A DNA stretch of 64,000 nucleotides from CAWCPR01 sp963797475 (GTDB lineage Bacteria; Chloroflexota; Anaerolineae; Anaerolineales; UBA4823), in assembly GCA_963797475.1 (NCBI GenBank), contig CAWCPR010000001.1, positions 1,798,001 to 1,862,000 of the forward strand, written 5' to 3'. The notes under the pieces are model-generated. The model worked only from the letters and a program-made list of their open reading frames with translations. It had not been told where the DNA came from and ran no database searches. Made by a program: the position numbers and the translations under genes. Of the stretch, positions 15,945 to 24,381 are shown piece by piece (position 1 is the stretch's first letter; every line of letters starts with the position of its first letter).

Positions 15945-16908
15945 TGATCGTAACTGAGGCAGGTGCGGCCGCGAAGACGATCACCCACGGGCCGCTGCCG
16001 CTGACCGTGGCCGCAACGCCAGCCGCAGAAAGCGCGGTTTCGACGTCCAGCGCGGCTGCGTTCCAGGCGATGGCGCCGGTGGTGGCTGCATCCACGCTGA
16101 GCGTGAAGCTGCCGCCAATAGCGTTGCCCGCGTTTACGTTGTATGTATTGGTCGGAGCCGGAGAAACGCTCGCATCAGCTACTGCGATAACCCCAGCCTG
16201 GGTGAGACTGGCGGGGTCGATCGTAACCAAAACTGGCGCAACCGAGAAGGTGACCACCCACGGGCCGCTGCCGCTGACCGTGGCCGCAACGCCAGCCGCA
16301 GAGAGCGCAGTTTCGACGTCCAGCGCGGCTGCGTTCCAGGCGATGGCGCCGGTGGTGGCTGCATCTACGCTGAGCGTGAAGCTGCCGCCATCTGCGCTGC
16401 CTGCGCTGACGTTGTACACGCTGGCTGCAGAAACACTCGCATCAGCTACTGCAAGGGTCTGGGTGAGCCCGGCAGGATCCATCGTAACTGCTGCCGGCGC
16501 GACCGTGAAGGTGACCACCCACGGGTCGACCGCCGAGCCGCTGCCGCTGACCGTGGCTGCAACGCCAGCCGCAGAGAGCGCGGTTTCGACGTCCAGCGCG
16601 GCTGCATTCCAGGCGATGGCGCCGGTGGTGGCTGCATCCACGCTGAGCGTGAAGCTGCCGCCATCCGCGCTGCCTGCGCTCACATTGAATATTTCAGGTG
16701 TAGCAGTAGCAGAAACGCTTGCGTCAGCTACGGCGACGGTTTGGGTGAGACCAGCGGGGTCGATCGTAACCGAAACTGGCGCAACCGAGAAGGTGACCAC
16801 CCACGGGCCGCTGCCGCTGACCGTGGCCGCAACGCCAGCCGCAGACGAGCGCGGTTTCGACGTCCAGCGCGGCTGCGTTCCAGGCGATGGCGCCGGTGGT
16901 GGCTGCAT
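15823..16908 (-). pseudogene. Repeat-region segment of the split multicopper oxidase gene, second frame
   Basis: This frame carries the downstream three copies and part of the fourth copy of an extracellular repeat of about 91 residues, each with GGSFTLSVDAATTGAIAW and ALDVETALSAAGVAATVSG cores. It joins the main oxidase frame somewhere near 15880-15950, where the sense passes from TINGAG to the frame reading SANRLLAPSATAYGSLDS. It joins the preceding segment at a one-base insertion at 16846. It has no start of its own and should be read as the middle of one gene. Confidence 0.75.
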
Positions 16909-17240
16909 CTACGCTGAGCGTGAAGCTGCCGCCATCTGCGCTGCCTGCGCTGACGTTGTACACGCTGGCTGCAGAAACACTCGCATCAGCTACTGAGACA
17001 ACCGTAGCCTGGGTGAGGTTGGCGGGGTCGATCGTAACTGCTGCCGGCGCGACCGTGAAGGTGACCACCCACGGGTCGACCGCCGAGCCGCTGCCGCTGA
17101 CCGTGGCTGCAACGCCAGCCGCAGAGAGCGCGGTTTCGACGTCCAACGCCGCTGCATTCCAGGCGATGGCGCCGGTGGTGGCTGCATCCACGCTGAGCGT
17201 GAAGCTGCCGCCATCCGCGCTGCCTGCGCTCACATTGTAA
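15960..17240 (-). repeat. Five tandem copies of a ~273-bp coding repeat
   Basis: The segment CGACGTCCAGCGCGGCTGCG, or a near-identical form, starts at 16041, 16314, 16587, 16858 and 17137, giving spacings of 273, 273, 271 and 279 bases. Each unit encodes about 91 residues of a surface-protein repeat. Some copies carry a four-residue insert (SAVD). The copies are almost identical in DNA, a sign of recent duplication or gene conversion and a likely source of assembly error. Confidence 0.93.
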
Positions 17241-17377
17241 GTATTGGTTGGGGCAGGAGAAACAGTTGCGGGGATGGAGATCCCGGCGCCGCCCGCAATC
17301 GAGACGACAGGCGCAGTGTACCCGGCGCCGCCTTGGTCAACATTGATTGCGGTGACTGCGCCTGAGGAGGTAACCAC
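16724..17377 (-). pseudogene. Repeat-region segment of the split multicopper oxidase gene, third frame
   Basis: This frame carries the first repeat copy and most of the second, preceded by a glycine-rich stretch with GGAGYTAPVVSIAGGAG. At its 3' end the normal sense ETALSAAGV changes to ETALVCGWR because of an extra C at 16846 relative to the other copies. Upstream it links to the signal-peptide frame near 17395-17420, around a TTTT run. The listed ATG is only the first in the frame. Confidence 0.75.
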
Positions 17378-17754
17378 AGCGTCAGCCGTGGCCCCGGCGC
17401 CATTGCGCTTGAAAAGGCCACCGTAGCTGCGGTATACCCGCTTCCGGGGTTGGTGACGGTCACGCTCGTAATGGCGCCGTCGCCTCCGACCGCTGCGGTG
17501 GCTGTTGCGCCTGCGCCGTCACCGGTGATCTGCACCGCGACGTCTGCCAGCGTGAACGAGCTGTTGGCATAGTTCGAGTATGGCCCGTAGTAATGCGGGA
17601 CCTTGGATCCATCCGTTGGGTCAATCGGCACCGCAGGGCCAGTTTTTGCGGGTGAACCGGCTGAAGAAGCGATTGCCTGGCTGCTGCCCCCCAACAGCAT
17701 CGAAGCAACCATTAAGATGGACAAGATCAGATTGATCATCTTGTGTTTCGTCAT
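17230..17754 (-). pseudogene. Signal-peptide N-terminus of the split multicopper oxidase gene
   Basis: The true translation start of the giant oxidase is probably the ATG at 17754, with GGAGA eight bases before it; an upstream in-frame start at 17781 is less likely. A Sec signal peptide follows: basic MTKHK, a hydrophobic INLILSILMVASMLL core and a small-residue cleavage region near QAIAS. After it come GGDGAITSVTVTNPGSGYTAATVAF repeats split by the frame break (only the first part, up to about 17415, is meaningful). The same GSGYT theme appears in the main frame, supporting one original gene. Confidence 0.75.
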
Positions 17755-17913
17755 GAACATTCTCCATTTATAAATTTGCAAAACTTAAATTTCCGGAAAG
17801 GGTTTGATAAGGATTCTTGGGTGAATGGGTGATTGAAGATGTCCGCCAATTACGTCCTCCTTTACTCGACTTTTGATGCTTGCAATATGTGAGCGTCCGG
17901 TGATATCGATAAT

Positions 17914-18804
17914 CTAAAGCGGCATATTTCTAAAATAAAAATTATTGTTTACCTCTCCTGTTTTTGCGTCACAGGAGGCGCAACTTACTGCTCTAAATTG
18001 AACAGACTGCTGACCTGATTCCGGATCTATAATTTGCTCAAATTGATCCTCCTCTACTCGTCTCAGATTCTGTACTTCCTTAAGGGAAGAGATGGATGAA
18101 ATTTCAACCCGCTCGATTTCAGCGAGCAGGTACTGAATATCTTGCCCGATGCGGGGAGCGATCGCTTTCCACCGTACGTTCTGGGTCGGGTTATCGACAA
18201 CCCGTCCTCTGCGGCTGAAACGCTCGTACCAATGCGGTAATGTAATTTGACGCAACCACTCGGAGTTATTGACCGCCAAAGCCTCCAGTATCTGGAAGAC
18301 TGCATCGAGGACAATTTCCAGCCGGTTGCTTGTGCAGACCGCCTCCAAAACTGCGGTCACATTCAAAGATCGCTCCTGGGTTACTTCCAGAAGACCGATC
18401 TCCTCCAGGCGGCACAACAACGCTTGAAACAACTGCTGCCTGTTCGGGTCATGATAGAGCTGGCGCCTGAATTTACATAATTGACCAGGATCAAAGCTTG
18501 GGGTATACAAAGGGAGATGCAGGGCATATTTCAAATCAACACGTTTGGAGACTGCTTCTGCCGACTGAAGATCGGTGAGTCCTTCTGCGTATTGGACGCT
18601 GGTTACCAGGGCATAGAAGTAGTAAATCGCCTCAGACCGGTTGGCAGGGGATTCAAGCCCGGTTTTGGCGACATCCAAAAGGATACGGTTAATTTGGTTT
18701 CCGAGCCGTATGTAGATATTCTCCTGACCGAATAATGCGCCCACAATTTCGGCAGTATCTTCCGGGATAGGAGGGAATAATGTGGGGTGATAAGACACGG
18801 ACAT
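17914..18804 (-). CDS. IS1182-type transposase N-terminal half without catalytic domain
   Basis: The first ~255 residues look like the start of an IS1182-family transposase: PPIPEDTAEIVGALF at the N-terminus, the DUF772-type DNA-binding segment with AEGLTDLQSAEAVSKRVDLK and LCKFRRQL near residues 75-115, and PHWYERFSRR near 190. A full transposase is near 450-550 residues and carries a DDE domain after this point. Here the frame instead ends as VSCASCDAKTG and a short tail. The frame is intact for about 297 codons. It is either a remnant cut by deletion or a domesticated DNA-binding piece. I use the ATG at 18804 because it aligns with transposase starts. No terminal inverted repeats were recognised. 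Confidence 0.7.
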   Translation of the reverse strand: MSVSYHPTLFPPIPEDTAEIVGALFGQENIYIRLGNQINRILLDVAKTGLESPANRSEAIYYFYALVTSVQYAEGLTDLQSAEAVSKRVDLKYALHLPLYTPSFDPGQLCKFRRQLYHDPNRQQLFQALLCRLEEIGLLEVTQERSLNVTAVLEAVCTSNRLEIVLDAVFQILEALAVNNSEWLRQITLPHWYERFSRRGRVVDNPTQNVRWKAIAPRIGQDIQYLLAEIERVEISSISSLKEVQNLRRVEEDQFEQIIDPESGQQSVQFRAVSCASCDAKTGEVNNNFYFRNMPL

Positions 18805-19146
18805 CTCTGAATACAACAGTGCTTAACTCGTGATTAATCATCCTTAATATATCCATAAGCCATCCGGTACGTAAGCGTAATAATTGCGTATTTTTATTTG
18901 CCCGATTCCCCGTAAATCTAACGGGGGATGGCGATGGATAACCGTGGATTTTTACCTGAAAAACAATCGGGGAAAATTACGTAGGAACAATGATTACGGC
19001 CGCGTATTAAATACGCGGCGAAAGCCGCCGCGTATACGATGTCTTTCGAACGCACAGCGGATGGATAATTCCTGGGCGACCTGCGCCTCTGCTCGTTGTG
19101 TATCTACAAGTGGAAGAGCTCTATACCGAAGTCGGAAAGGCGCCAG
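18805..19146. other. Non-coding stretch between transposase piece and transketolase-like gene
   Basis: About 340 bases with no credible gene. The left half is A+T-rich; the right half holds the palindrome cluster listed separately. No transposon ends or promoter were identified with confidence. Confidence 0.6.
19000..19037. repeat. Overlapping palindromes with a GNRA-type hairpin
   Basis: CCGCGTATT-A-AATACGCGG is a perfect 9-base palindrome pair (19000-19018). Its right arm runs into GCGGC-GAAA-GCCGC (19015-19028), followed by another CGCGTAT. The two structures share bases and could switch, or form a transcript-end stem for the leftward transketolase-like operon, which ends at 19147. Confidence 0.6.
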
Positions 19147-21504
19147 CTAACGCTCGAGTGCAGCCTCAAGCTGTTCTCGAAATGCTTGCAGACGCTTGTT
19201 TTTGTCTTTCGCAAAGCGGCAAATTCCATCTAGAATCCAGTTGGGCGTCAAATGCCCTTCTTCGAGCACTTCTTCAACTGTCCCGCCCGTTCTCCAACGG
19301 TTATCCCAATCGGGCGTGATGGCATAATCTTCAGCCGCCTTGTTGAAAATCCATTTATGCATCGCGAAGCGCGATTGCGTTGAAATGATTGTAGAGTTAA
19401 TCCTGTCTGCAGGAGTAATGACAAGCTGTTGGTAAGAGACCGGTTGGAGCGCGAAGAGTTGCGGGCTCGTGACACAGATAATTTTTACATTCAGGTCCTT
19501 ATCCCGCAGACTGGGAAGCAGCTTGACAATCCCAGCCATCGCGCTGGTCCCCTGAACGAAAAAGGTCCCGTCCATCGGTCTGCCTATTCGGTAATCCTTT
19601 ACGATGTAGGCGCCTTGCGCGGCGGCGAAGTGAGATGGGATACCGAGACTCTCTCGATCTGGAATTTCAATTGAAGGCCGAGTCAGGTGCAGTGCAATGA
19701 TAGCCGCTTTGGTTCTTAATGCAGCTCCTAGTACTACGGGCACTTCATTATATTCCCAAGGATGGAGGTCGATCACCTGCCCATCCGGGAACAACTGGGT
19801 AACGACCGGAGAGAAGATACCAAAATGCGTACGGCTGTCATCCGCCGTCTCCGGGCCAGAATGACCTGCAATCCATAGCACCTTTCCCATTTTGAGCTCA
19901 CAATCCTGTGAGAGCTGGCTGAACAAGCGCATTGGCCCATATTTCAGGTAGGAAAACGATCCATAAGTCGAACAAGCGCCCCAAAAGCCATCAAAATCAC
20001 TCTCAGGCGTGGGCGAAAGGTTGAGGCTGGCGATTCCAGCCATGATCCCAGCGTTGGTGAACTCGGTAATCTCGGTTGGCAAAAGCGCGCCCTGATCCGT
20101 TCCGACCCGCTCATACCAGCCGTAGCCACTGAAATCTTCAAAACCATCACCGAATCCACTGATGTTCGTCGATCCAGCCAGGTCGGCGGAGCTGGCAAGG
20201 AAGACCGGTCGACCATAGTGTTTCGCGCCAAAAGCGTTCACCCAGCTCCCCCATTTTGCCAGGGCGCTACGGTTGGCGGCTCTGGCGCCCGCCGGCAAAT
20301 AGAGCTCTTCAGGATAATTACGGAAATCAAATAATTGTTCATCATGGAAAGGATTGCCCTGCTTGCCCAAGCGAAAGTCCGGGATTTGGTCCGGCACCGA
20401 ATCGCCCAAGTCCACGAGGGTATCGGCAAGATAGTCGACCAGATCCTGATCGCGATGCAAGACGTCAATGACGGCTGCCAGGTTGAAACGAAATTCCGCC
20501 AGCAACGCATCCGGATCAGCAGGCGCCTGGCCATCCACGTTCTGGAAATGAACGGCATATTGGTCAGCGAACGGCTTTTTGGTTTCCCAGAACAAAGGGC
20601 TGTCCATGGGGTGCGGCGTCCCATGCGATTGATAATCGTATTTCAAATAACCGCGACCTTTGCGCGTCTTCACCCAGGCGACGGATGGCACCCGTTCGGG
20701 ATTTGGATCCGAGGTCATAGCCAGGATCGCGCGGGTGACCGAATCCCAATCACTGCCATTTTCCGCTCCATATACTCGCCAACCATGCGAGGCAAACCAG
20801 TCTTCCGGCTCGCCATAAACCACACTGCTCACCGAGTGCGCATCGATGCCAAAATCGTTCCAATCCAGAACATAATACAGGTTGTCCAGGGCAGAACCCC
20901 AGGCGGTATTCATAACCTCATGTGAAGCGCCAGTGGTCAGGCCTCCTTCGCCTTCAAAGGCAAAAACCTTCACTCCGCGGGCTCCGGCGCGTTTGAGCGC
21001 CAAAGCCTCCCCGGCTGCAGGTGGGCCGCCGTGCCCGGACGGACCTGTATTGAATTTTAGGAAGAGCGTCTTACCCGCCATCTCGGCATGGCCCGGCAGG
21101 CCGTCGCGCCGGCGAAATTTGAGAAGGTCCTGCCAGACCAAGGCGCGCCGGTCGAAATTCGGGACTGCATAACGGTTGTCGCCGGTTTGTTCGTATTTAA
21201 CTCTGAGAGCCTCATTCAACGTTGCAAGCGTACAATAGATCAACGGGATGGTATGACCGGCGACCAGGACAAACCTGTCTCCGAAGCGCTTTTCCGGATG
21301 GCGGATGTCCCAGCGCATAACGCCGCTGAGCAATGTCACGAGTAAAGCGTGCACTTTTGAGCGGGAACCGCCAGGATGCCCGCTCTGGCGGTAGTTTAAG
21401 GTGATATCAATGAGCTGGTCGATAATATCTTTGGTCTTTTCCCAATACGGGAAAAATTTTGACCTATCCGAGATTCTTTCTTCCGGGCTTGAAATAACTG
21501 CCAT
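19147..21504 (-). CDS. Divergent transketolase-like thiamine-diphosphate enzyme
   Basis: A 785-residue member of the transketolase superfamily, longer than standard transketolases (about 660). The N-terminal cofactor domain has SGHPGGSRS near residue 41, DRFVLVAGH near 75, GPSGHGGPPAAGEA near 155 and a cofactor-metal motif beginning GEGGLTTG near 184, where the usual form is GDG; the matching Asn is in LDWNDFGID. The pyrimidine-binding domain follows from about 440. The reaction could be transketolase-like or a 2-oxoacid decarboxylation; I cannot choose. The start is preceded by GGAG and lies three bases after the MoaD-like gene, so AOR 3, the MoaD-like gene and this gene form one operon. Coupling to an aldehyde made or used by AOR 3 is inferred. 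Confidence 0.8.
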   Translation of the reverse strand: MAVISSPEERISDRSKFFPYWEKTKDIIDQLIDITLNYRQSGHPGGSRSKVHALLVTLLSGVMRWDIRHPEKRFGDRFVLVAGHTIPLIYCTLATLNEALRVKYEQTGDNRYAVPNFDRRALVWQDLLKFRRRDGLPGHAEMAGKTLFLKFNTGPSGHGGPPAAGEALALKRAGARGVKVFAFEGEGGLTTGASHEVMNTAWGSALDNLYYVLDWNDFGIDAHSVSSVVYGEPEDWFASHGWRVYGAENGSDWDSVTRAILAMTSDPNPERVPSVAWVKTRKGRGYLKYDYQSHGTPHPMDSPLFWETKKPFADQYAVHFQNVDGQAPADPDALLAEFRFNLAAVIDVLHRDQDLVDYLADTLVDLGDSVPDQIPDFRLGKQGNPFHDEQLFDFRNYPEELYLPAGARAANRSALAKWGSWVNAFGAKHYGRPVFLASSADLAGSTNISGFGDGFEDFSGYGWYERVGTDQGALLPTEITEFTNAGIMAGIASLNLSPTPESDFDGFWGACSTYGSFSYLKYGPMRLFSQLSQDCELKMGKVLWIAGHSGPETADDSRTHFGIFSPVVTQLFPDGQVIDLHPWEYNEVPVVLGAALRTKAAIIALHLTRPSIEIPDRESLGIPSHFAAAQGAYIVKDYRIGRPMDGTFFVQGTSAMAGIVKLLPSLRDKDLNVKIICVTSPQLFALQPVSYQQLVITPADRINSTIISTQSRFAMHKWIFNKAAEDYAITPDWDNRWRTGGTVEEVLEEGHLTPNWILDGICRFAKDKNKRLQAFREQLEAALER

Positions 21505-21507
21505 ATT

Positions 21508-21765
21508 TCACTCCATCACTTTTATCCCTGGGGCGCCTCCACCCACGGGTGGGATGAAGGAGATTTCGTCTTGATCGTGTAAAATTGTTTGATAATCCCT
21601 TTGGTGGCTGCCATTATGCACACAATAAATGTGTGGGGCGATATTTAATATTTGCAGCACGTCCGATATCCTGCTGCCCGGCGGCATTTGCAGACTGATT
21701 TTTCCTCGCGTCTCTTTTGCGTGCTTTTCGCGCAGTATCCCGAATAGGGTCACGTGGATGATCAT
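21508..21765 (-). CDS. MoaD/ThiS-like ubiquitin-fold protein
   Basis: An 85-residue beta-grasp protein of the MoaD/ThiS type; these carry sulfur as a C-terminal thiocarboxylate for pterin dithiolene formation. Visible are the opening strand MIIHVTLFGILRE, the mid-protein PPGSRISDVLQIL and the late DEISFIPPVGGGAP. A normal carrier ends exactly in Gly-Gly; this one continues for seven residues (APGIKVME after GGG), so it would need trimming or acts differently. The ATG at 21765 follows the AOR 3 stop by four bases; a TTG at 21789 is an alternative. Carriers of this kind are often encoded beside AOR genes and probably serve their tungstopterin. Confidence 0.85.
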   Translation of the reverse strand: MIIHVTLFGILREKHAKETRGKISLQMPPGSRISDVLQILNIAPHIYCVHNGSHQRDYQTILHDQDEISFIPPVGGGAPGIKVME

Positions 21766-21769
21766 CTTC

Positions 21770-23674
21770 TTAGAGTTCGATCCAACCAAGCCCGAGGGAT
21801 TCGAGTTTTTCTGGGGTTGGAAGGCCGGTCTCGGTATCCCATCCCATGATCCGGTAATAGGTTTCTTTCATATGTGCGAACTGCTCGGGGGTGTAATGAA
21901 CGCCTTCATTCGGACCTGGCCCAAGCAGCGGTTTGAAGAATTTCTTCGGCAGCGCATCTTGCTCCTTACCAAAGCCCTCTCGGGCGTTGAAAGCGCGCAT
22001 GAGATTAATTCTGCGTTCCCCCACCTCGAGGATCTCGGCCAGGCTGATATCATCCCATCCGGTAACGTAGCCCAACATCTCGACGGTCTCTTCAGGGCGA
22101 TAAACCTGCCAACCAACGCCATATACGAATGAACACAGGCAGTACGTATCGGAAACGGAATAAACTTTCTGGGTTTCAGCCATAAAGCGGACCTTCTCAT
22201 CCGTAATGCTCCCCGGCTCTTGAAGCTTCGTAAAGCCTAATGAATTAATCCGGGAAACCGCAATGTCATCCGCTCCCTCTTCAATGAAAGGATCATGCTC
22301 GGCGGACATATGATCTGCTCCGAACGGATTCACGGCGTAGAGCAGACCCATCATTCTCTTGGCCTGAGGCATGTGGGCAGGAGCTTCCTGGCCTTTCGAA
22401 GTTATCAAGAAATCGGCCGAATTTCTGCCAATCTTCTGCGCGGCTCGCTCGGAGCCTTCGGCGAGCACATTTCCAAAGCCTTCGCGGTTGGCGATCATCT
22501 CAACCATCCGCACCATTGAATTGGCATTCCCGAAGTGCAAATCGATGCCATCCGTATCTTCCAGGCCGATTATTCCGCTCTCAAAGCACTCCATCGCGAA
22601 TGCGATCGTAGCACCGCAGGAAATCGTATCCAGGCCATATTCATTACTTAGCTGGTTCGCCAGGCCAATTGCGTGCATATTGTCGACGCCGCAGTATGAG
22701 CCATAGGTAGCCATCGTTTCGTATTCGGTGCCGCCGAAACGAGGAGACACTTTTCGGCCCTTGTATTCGGTCTCAATTACACGCTTACAGCGCACCGTGC
22801 AGGAATAGCAAGTATCCCGATCGACCAGGATGGTTTCGGTCATCAATTCACCGGCGATACTCTCATACCCCTCGAATTGACCGCGGTTGAAATTGTGGGT
22901 TGGCAGACCGCCGGCAGCATGCATTCCAGCCACATCACCGGCGGTGCCATGCACGTGCAGGAAATCGATCCCCGGAAGCTCAGGAATGCGTTTCGTGCCA
23001 TCACGAAATAGCTGGGTGAGCTTTTTGGGGTGCGCAGCGGAGATGCCTCTGGAACCGCGCACGACAACCGCCTTCAAATTCTTGGAGCCCATCACAGCCC
23101 CCATGCCGGTGCGGCCGTTTGAGCGGTTCACCATGTTCATAATCGACGCGAAACGGACCCTATTCTCACCAGCCGGCCCAATCTGGAGCACCTCGACTTT
23201 CAGGTCACCCAGCTCAGCCTTCAGAATGTCCTCGGTTTCGCCGGTGGTTTTTCCCCAGATATGGCTGGCGTCACGGATCTCTACATCGCCATTTTTGATC
23301 CAAAGATAGACCGGTTTTGGCGAACGGCCCCGGATCACAATCCCGTCGTAACCGGCCCATTTCATTTCAGCCGGAAAAAACCCACCACATTGGCTATCGC
23401 CCACTGCCCCGGTAAGAGGGGACTTGGCGCTGGCGCTCATCCTCGATTGACCGGAAATCGGCAATCCAGTGGCTGGGCCGAGAAAGAATGTCAGGACATT
23501 ATCCGGAGAGAATGCATCCAACTTTGGCGGCATTTCCTTCAACAGGTAATATGTACCCATGGCGCTCCCACCGCCATACTTTCTGTAGAATTCTTCCGAG
23601 GGAGTCTCTACCCAGGTTCTTTCTTCCGTCAGGTTGACGTGGAGTACTTTTCCTTGATAACATTTCGGGGTCAT
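21770..23674 (-). CDS. Aldehyde ferredoxin oxidoreductase (AOR 3)
   Basis: The third AOR, 634 residues and complete. The N-terminal cofactor domain has KYGGGSAMGTYYLL near 34, SAKSPLTGAVGDSQCGGFF near 82 and GMGAVMGSKNLKAVVVRG near 193. Cluster cysteines are in the classical C-x2-C-x3-C form (CYSCTVRC, near 286), with the fourth in DTYCLC near 508. Unlike AOR 1 and AOR 2 it has its MoaD-like partner directly downstream. GGAGAAG precedes the ATG. It is the first intact gene of a leftward three-gene operon. Substrate unknown; ferredoxin-linked aldehyde oxidation or acid reduction is the family activity. Confidence 0.94.
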   Translation of the reverse strand: MTPKCYQGKVLHVNLTEERTWVETPSEEFYRKYGGGSAMGTYYLLKEMPPKLDAFSPDNVLTFFLGPATGLPISGQSRMSASAKSPLTGAVGDSQCGGFFPAEMKWAGYDGIVIRGRSPKPVYLWIKNGDVEIRDASHIWGKTTGETEDILKAELGDLKVEVLQIGPAGENRVRFASIMNMVNRSNGRTGMGAVMGSKNLKAVVVRGSRGISAAHPKKLTQLFRDGTKRIPELPGIDFLHVHGTAGDVAGMHAAGGLPTHNFNRGQFEGYESIAGELMTETILVDRDTCYSCTVRCKRVIETEYKGRKVSPRFGGTEYETMATYGSYCGVDNMHAIGLANQLSNEYGLDTISCGATIAFAMECFESGIIGLEDTDGIDLHFGNANSMVRMVEMIANREGFGNVLAEGSERAAQKIGRNSADFLITSKGQEAPAHMPQAKRMMGLLYAVNPFGADHMSAEHDPFIEEGADDIAVSRINSLGFTKLQEPGSITDEKVRFMAETQKVYSVSDTYCLCSFVYGVGWQVYRPEETVEMLGYVTGWDDISLAEILEVGERRINLMRAFNAREGFGKEQDALPKKFFKPLLGPGPNEGVHYTPEQFAHMKETYYRIMGWDTETGLPTPEKLESLGLGWIEL

Positions 23675-23701
23675 AATTACTCTTCTCCAAATAAGCGCTG
23701 A

Positions 23702-23887
23702 TTATCGGACATTTTCATTCAACACGCCAAAGCTCATAAAAGTACTGGTCAGTTCGTGTAAATATTGCTGAAACTCACGACTCTTTCGAACATCCATTAT
23801 ACGCGGTCTTGGCAGATCAATATCAATAATCTTTTCGATCAACCCTGGCCAAGGAGTGAAAATCACAATTCGGTCTGACAACTGCAC
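23702..23887 (-). pseudogene. C-terminal scrap of a NitT/TauT-type ABC transporter ATPase
   Basis: About 61 codons match the last part of SsuB/TauB-like ATPases: LSDRIVIFTPWPG (after the Walker B and switch histidine), then IDIDLPRPR and the closing helix KSREFQQYLHEL. The in-frame residues just before (IPESVQ) still fit, and then similarity stops near 23905. The Walker A, signature and Walker B parts are missing, so it cannot work. It lies between AOR 3 and two tRNA-Ser genes, where a deletion or an integration event probably removed the rest. Confidence 0.75.
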
Positions 23888-24026
23888 CGATTCCGGAATA
23901 CAAAAAGATTCTAAAAGCGAAATCGCCCAGCAGCAACTGAGCGACTTCAGCGCACATCTTTAGACCTTTCAGACTGTTGGTCAACAGCTTGAGAGCCGTA
24001 GGCTGCGGCACAGATGTTACGCTCTG

Positions 24027-24117
24027 CGGGGAGGGCGGGATTCGAACCCGCGGTCGAGGCGTTCACCCCGACAACCACTTAGCAGGCGGCCCCATTCAAC
24101 CACTCTGGCACCTCCCC
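24027..24117 (-). tRNA. tRNA-Ser, anticodon GCT
   Basis: Acceptor arms GGGGAGG and CCTCCCC pair perfectly; the T-loop GGTTCGAATCC is present; the anticodon loop CTGCTAA gives GCU, reading AGC and AGU. A long variable arm (GTCGGGGTGAACGCCTCGAC region) marks it as a serine tRNA. Length 91 bases; CCA is not encoded. Confidence 0.93.
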
Positions 24118-24165
24118 AATTCACTAAGCGGACTGACAGATTTACAAAACCCGGCAGATTCTTCA

Positions 24166-24251
<86 letters not shown>

Positions 24252-24286
24252 AAACGGGGCAGGGGAATCCCTTCCCGAGCGGGAAA

Positions 24287-24315
24287 ATTCTACCACATCT
24301 GGGTGTGGGTGGCAA
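24287..24315 (-). promoter_or_regulatory. Promoter of the tRNA-Ser pair
   Basis: On the minus strand TTGCCA (24315-24310) and TAGAAT (24292-24287) are 17 bases apart, with TGG before the -10 box (extended -10). The first tRNA starts 36 bases downstream of the -10 box. The 16 bases at 24284-24299 recur exactly at 42703-42718, upstream of the response regulator gene. Confidence 0.65.
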
Positions 24316-24360
24316 CAAAATGCGGGCAACCCACCTTAGCCAGCAATTTTTCCGCCTGCA

Positions 24361-24369
24361 TGCTATACT
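24361..24369 (+). promoter_or_regulatory. Extended -10 promoter giving a leaderless murJ mRNA
   Basis: TGCTATACT is an extended -10 element. Its last base is 13 bases before the murJ ATG at 24382, so transcription would begin at or only a few bases before the start codon. No ribosome-binding sequence is visible, which fits leaderless translation. No clear -35 box. Confidence 0.55.
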
Positions 24370-24381
24370 TGCCGCAAGCTC

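Noticed and set aside
15905..16996. Long rightward open frame opposite the oxidase repeats
   Set aside because: It is the antisense of a repetitive, Ala/Thr-rich coding repeat; the leftward frames have the signal peptide, copper motifs and repeat periodicity.
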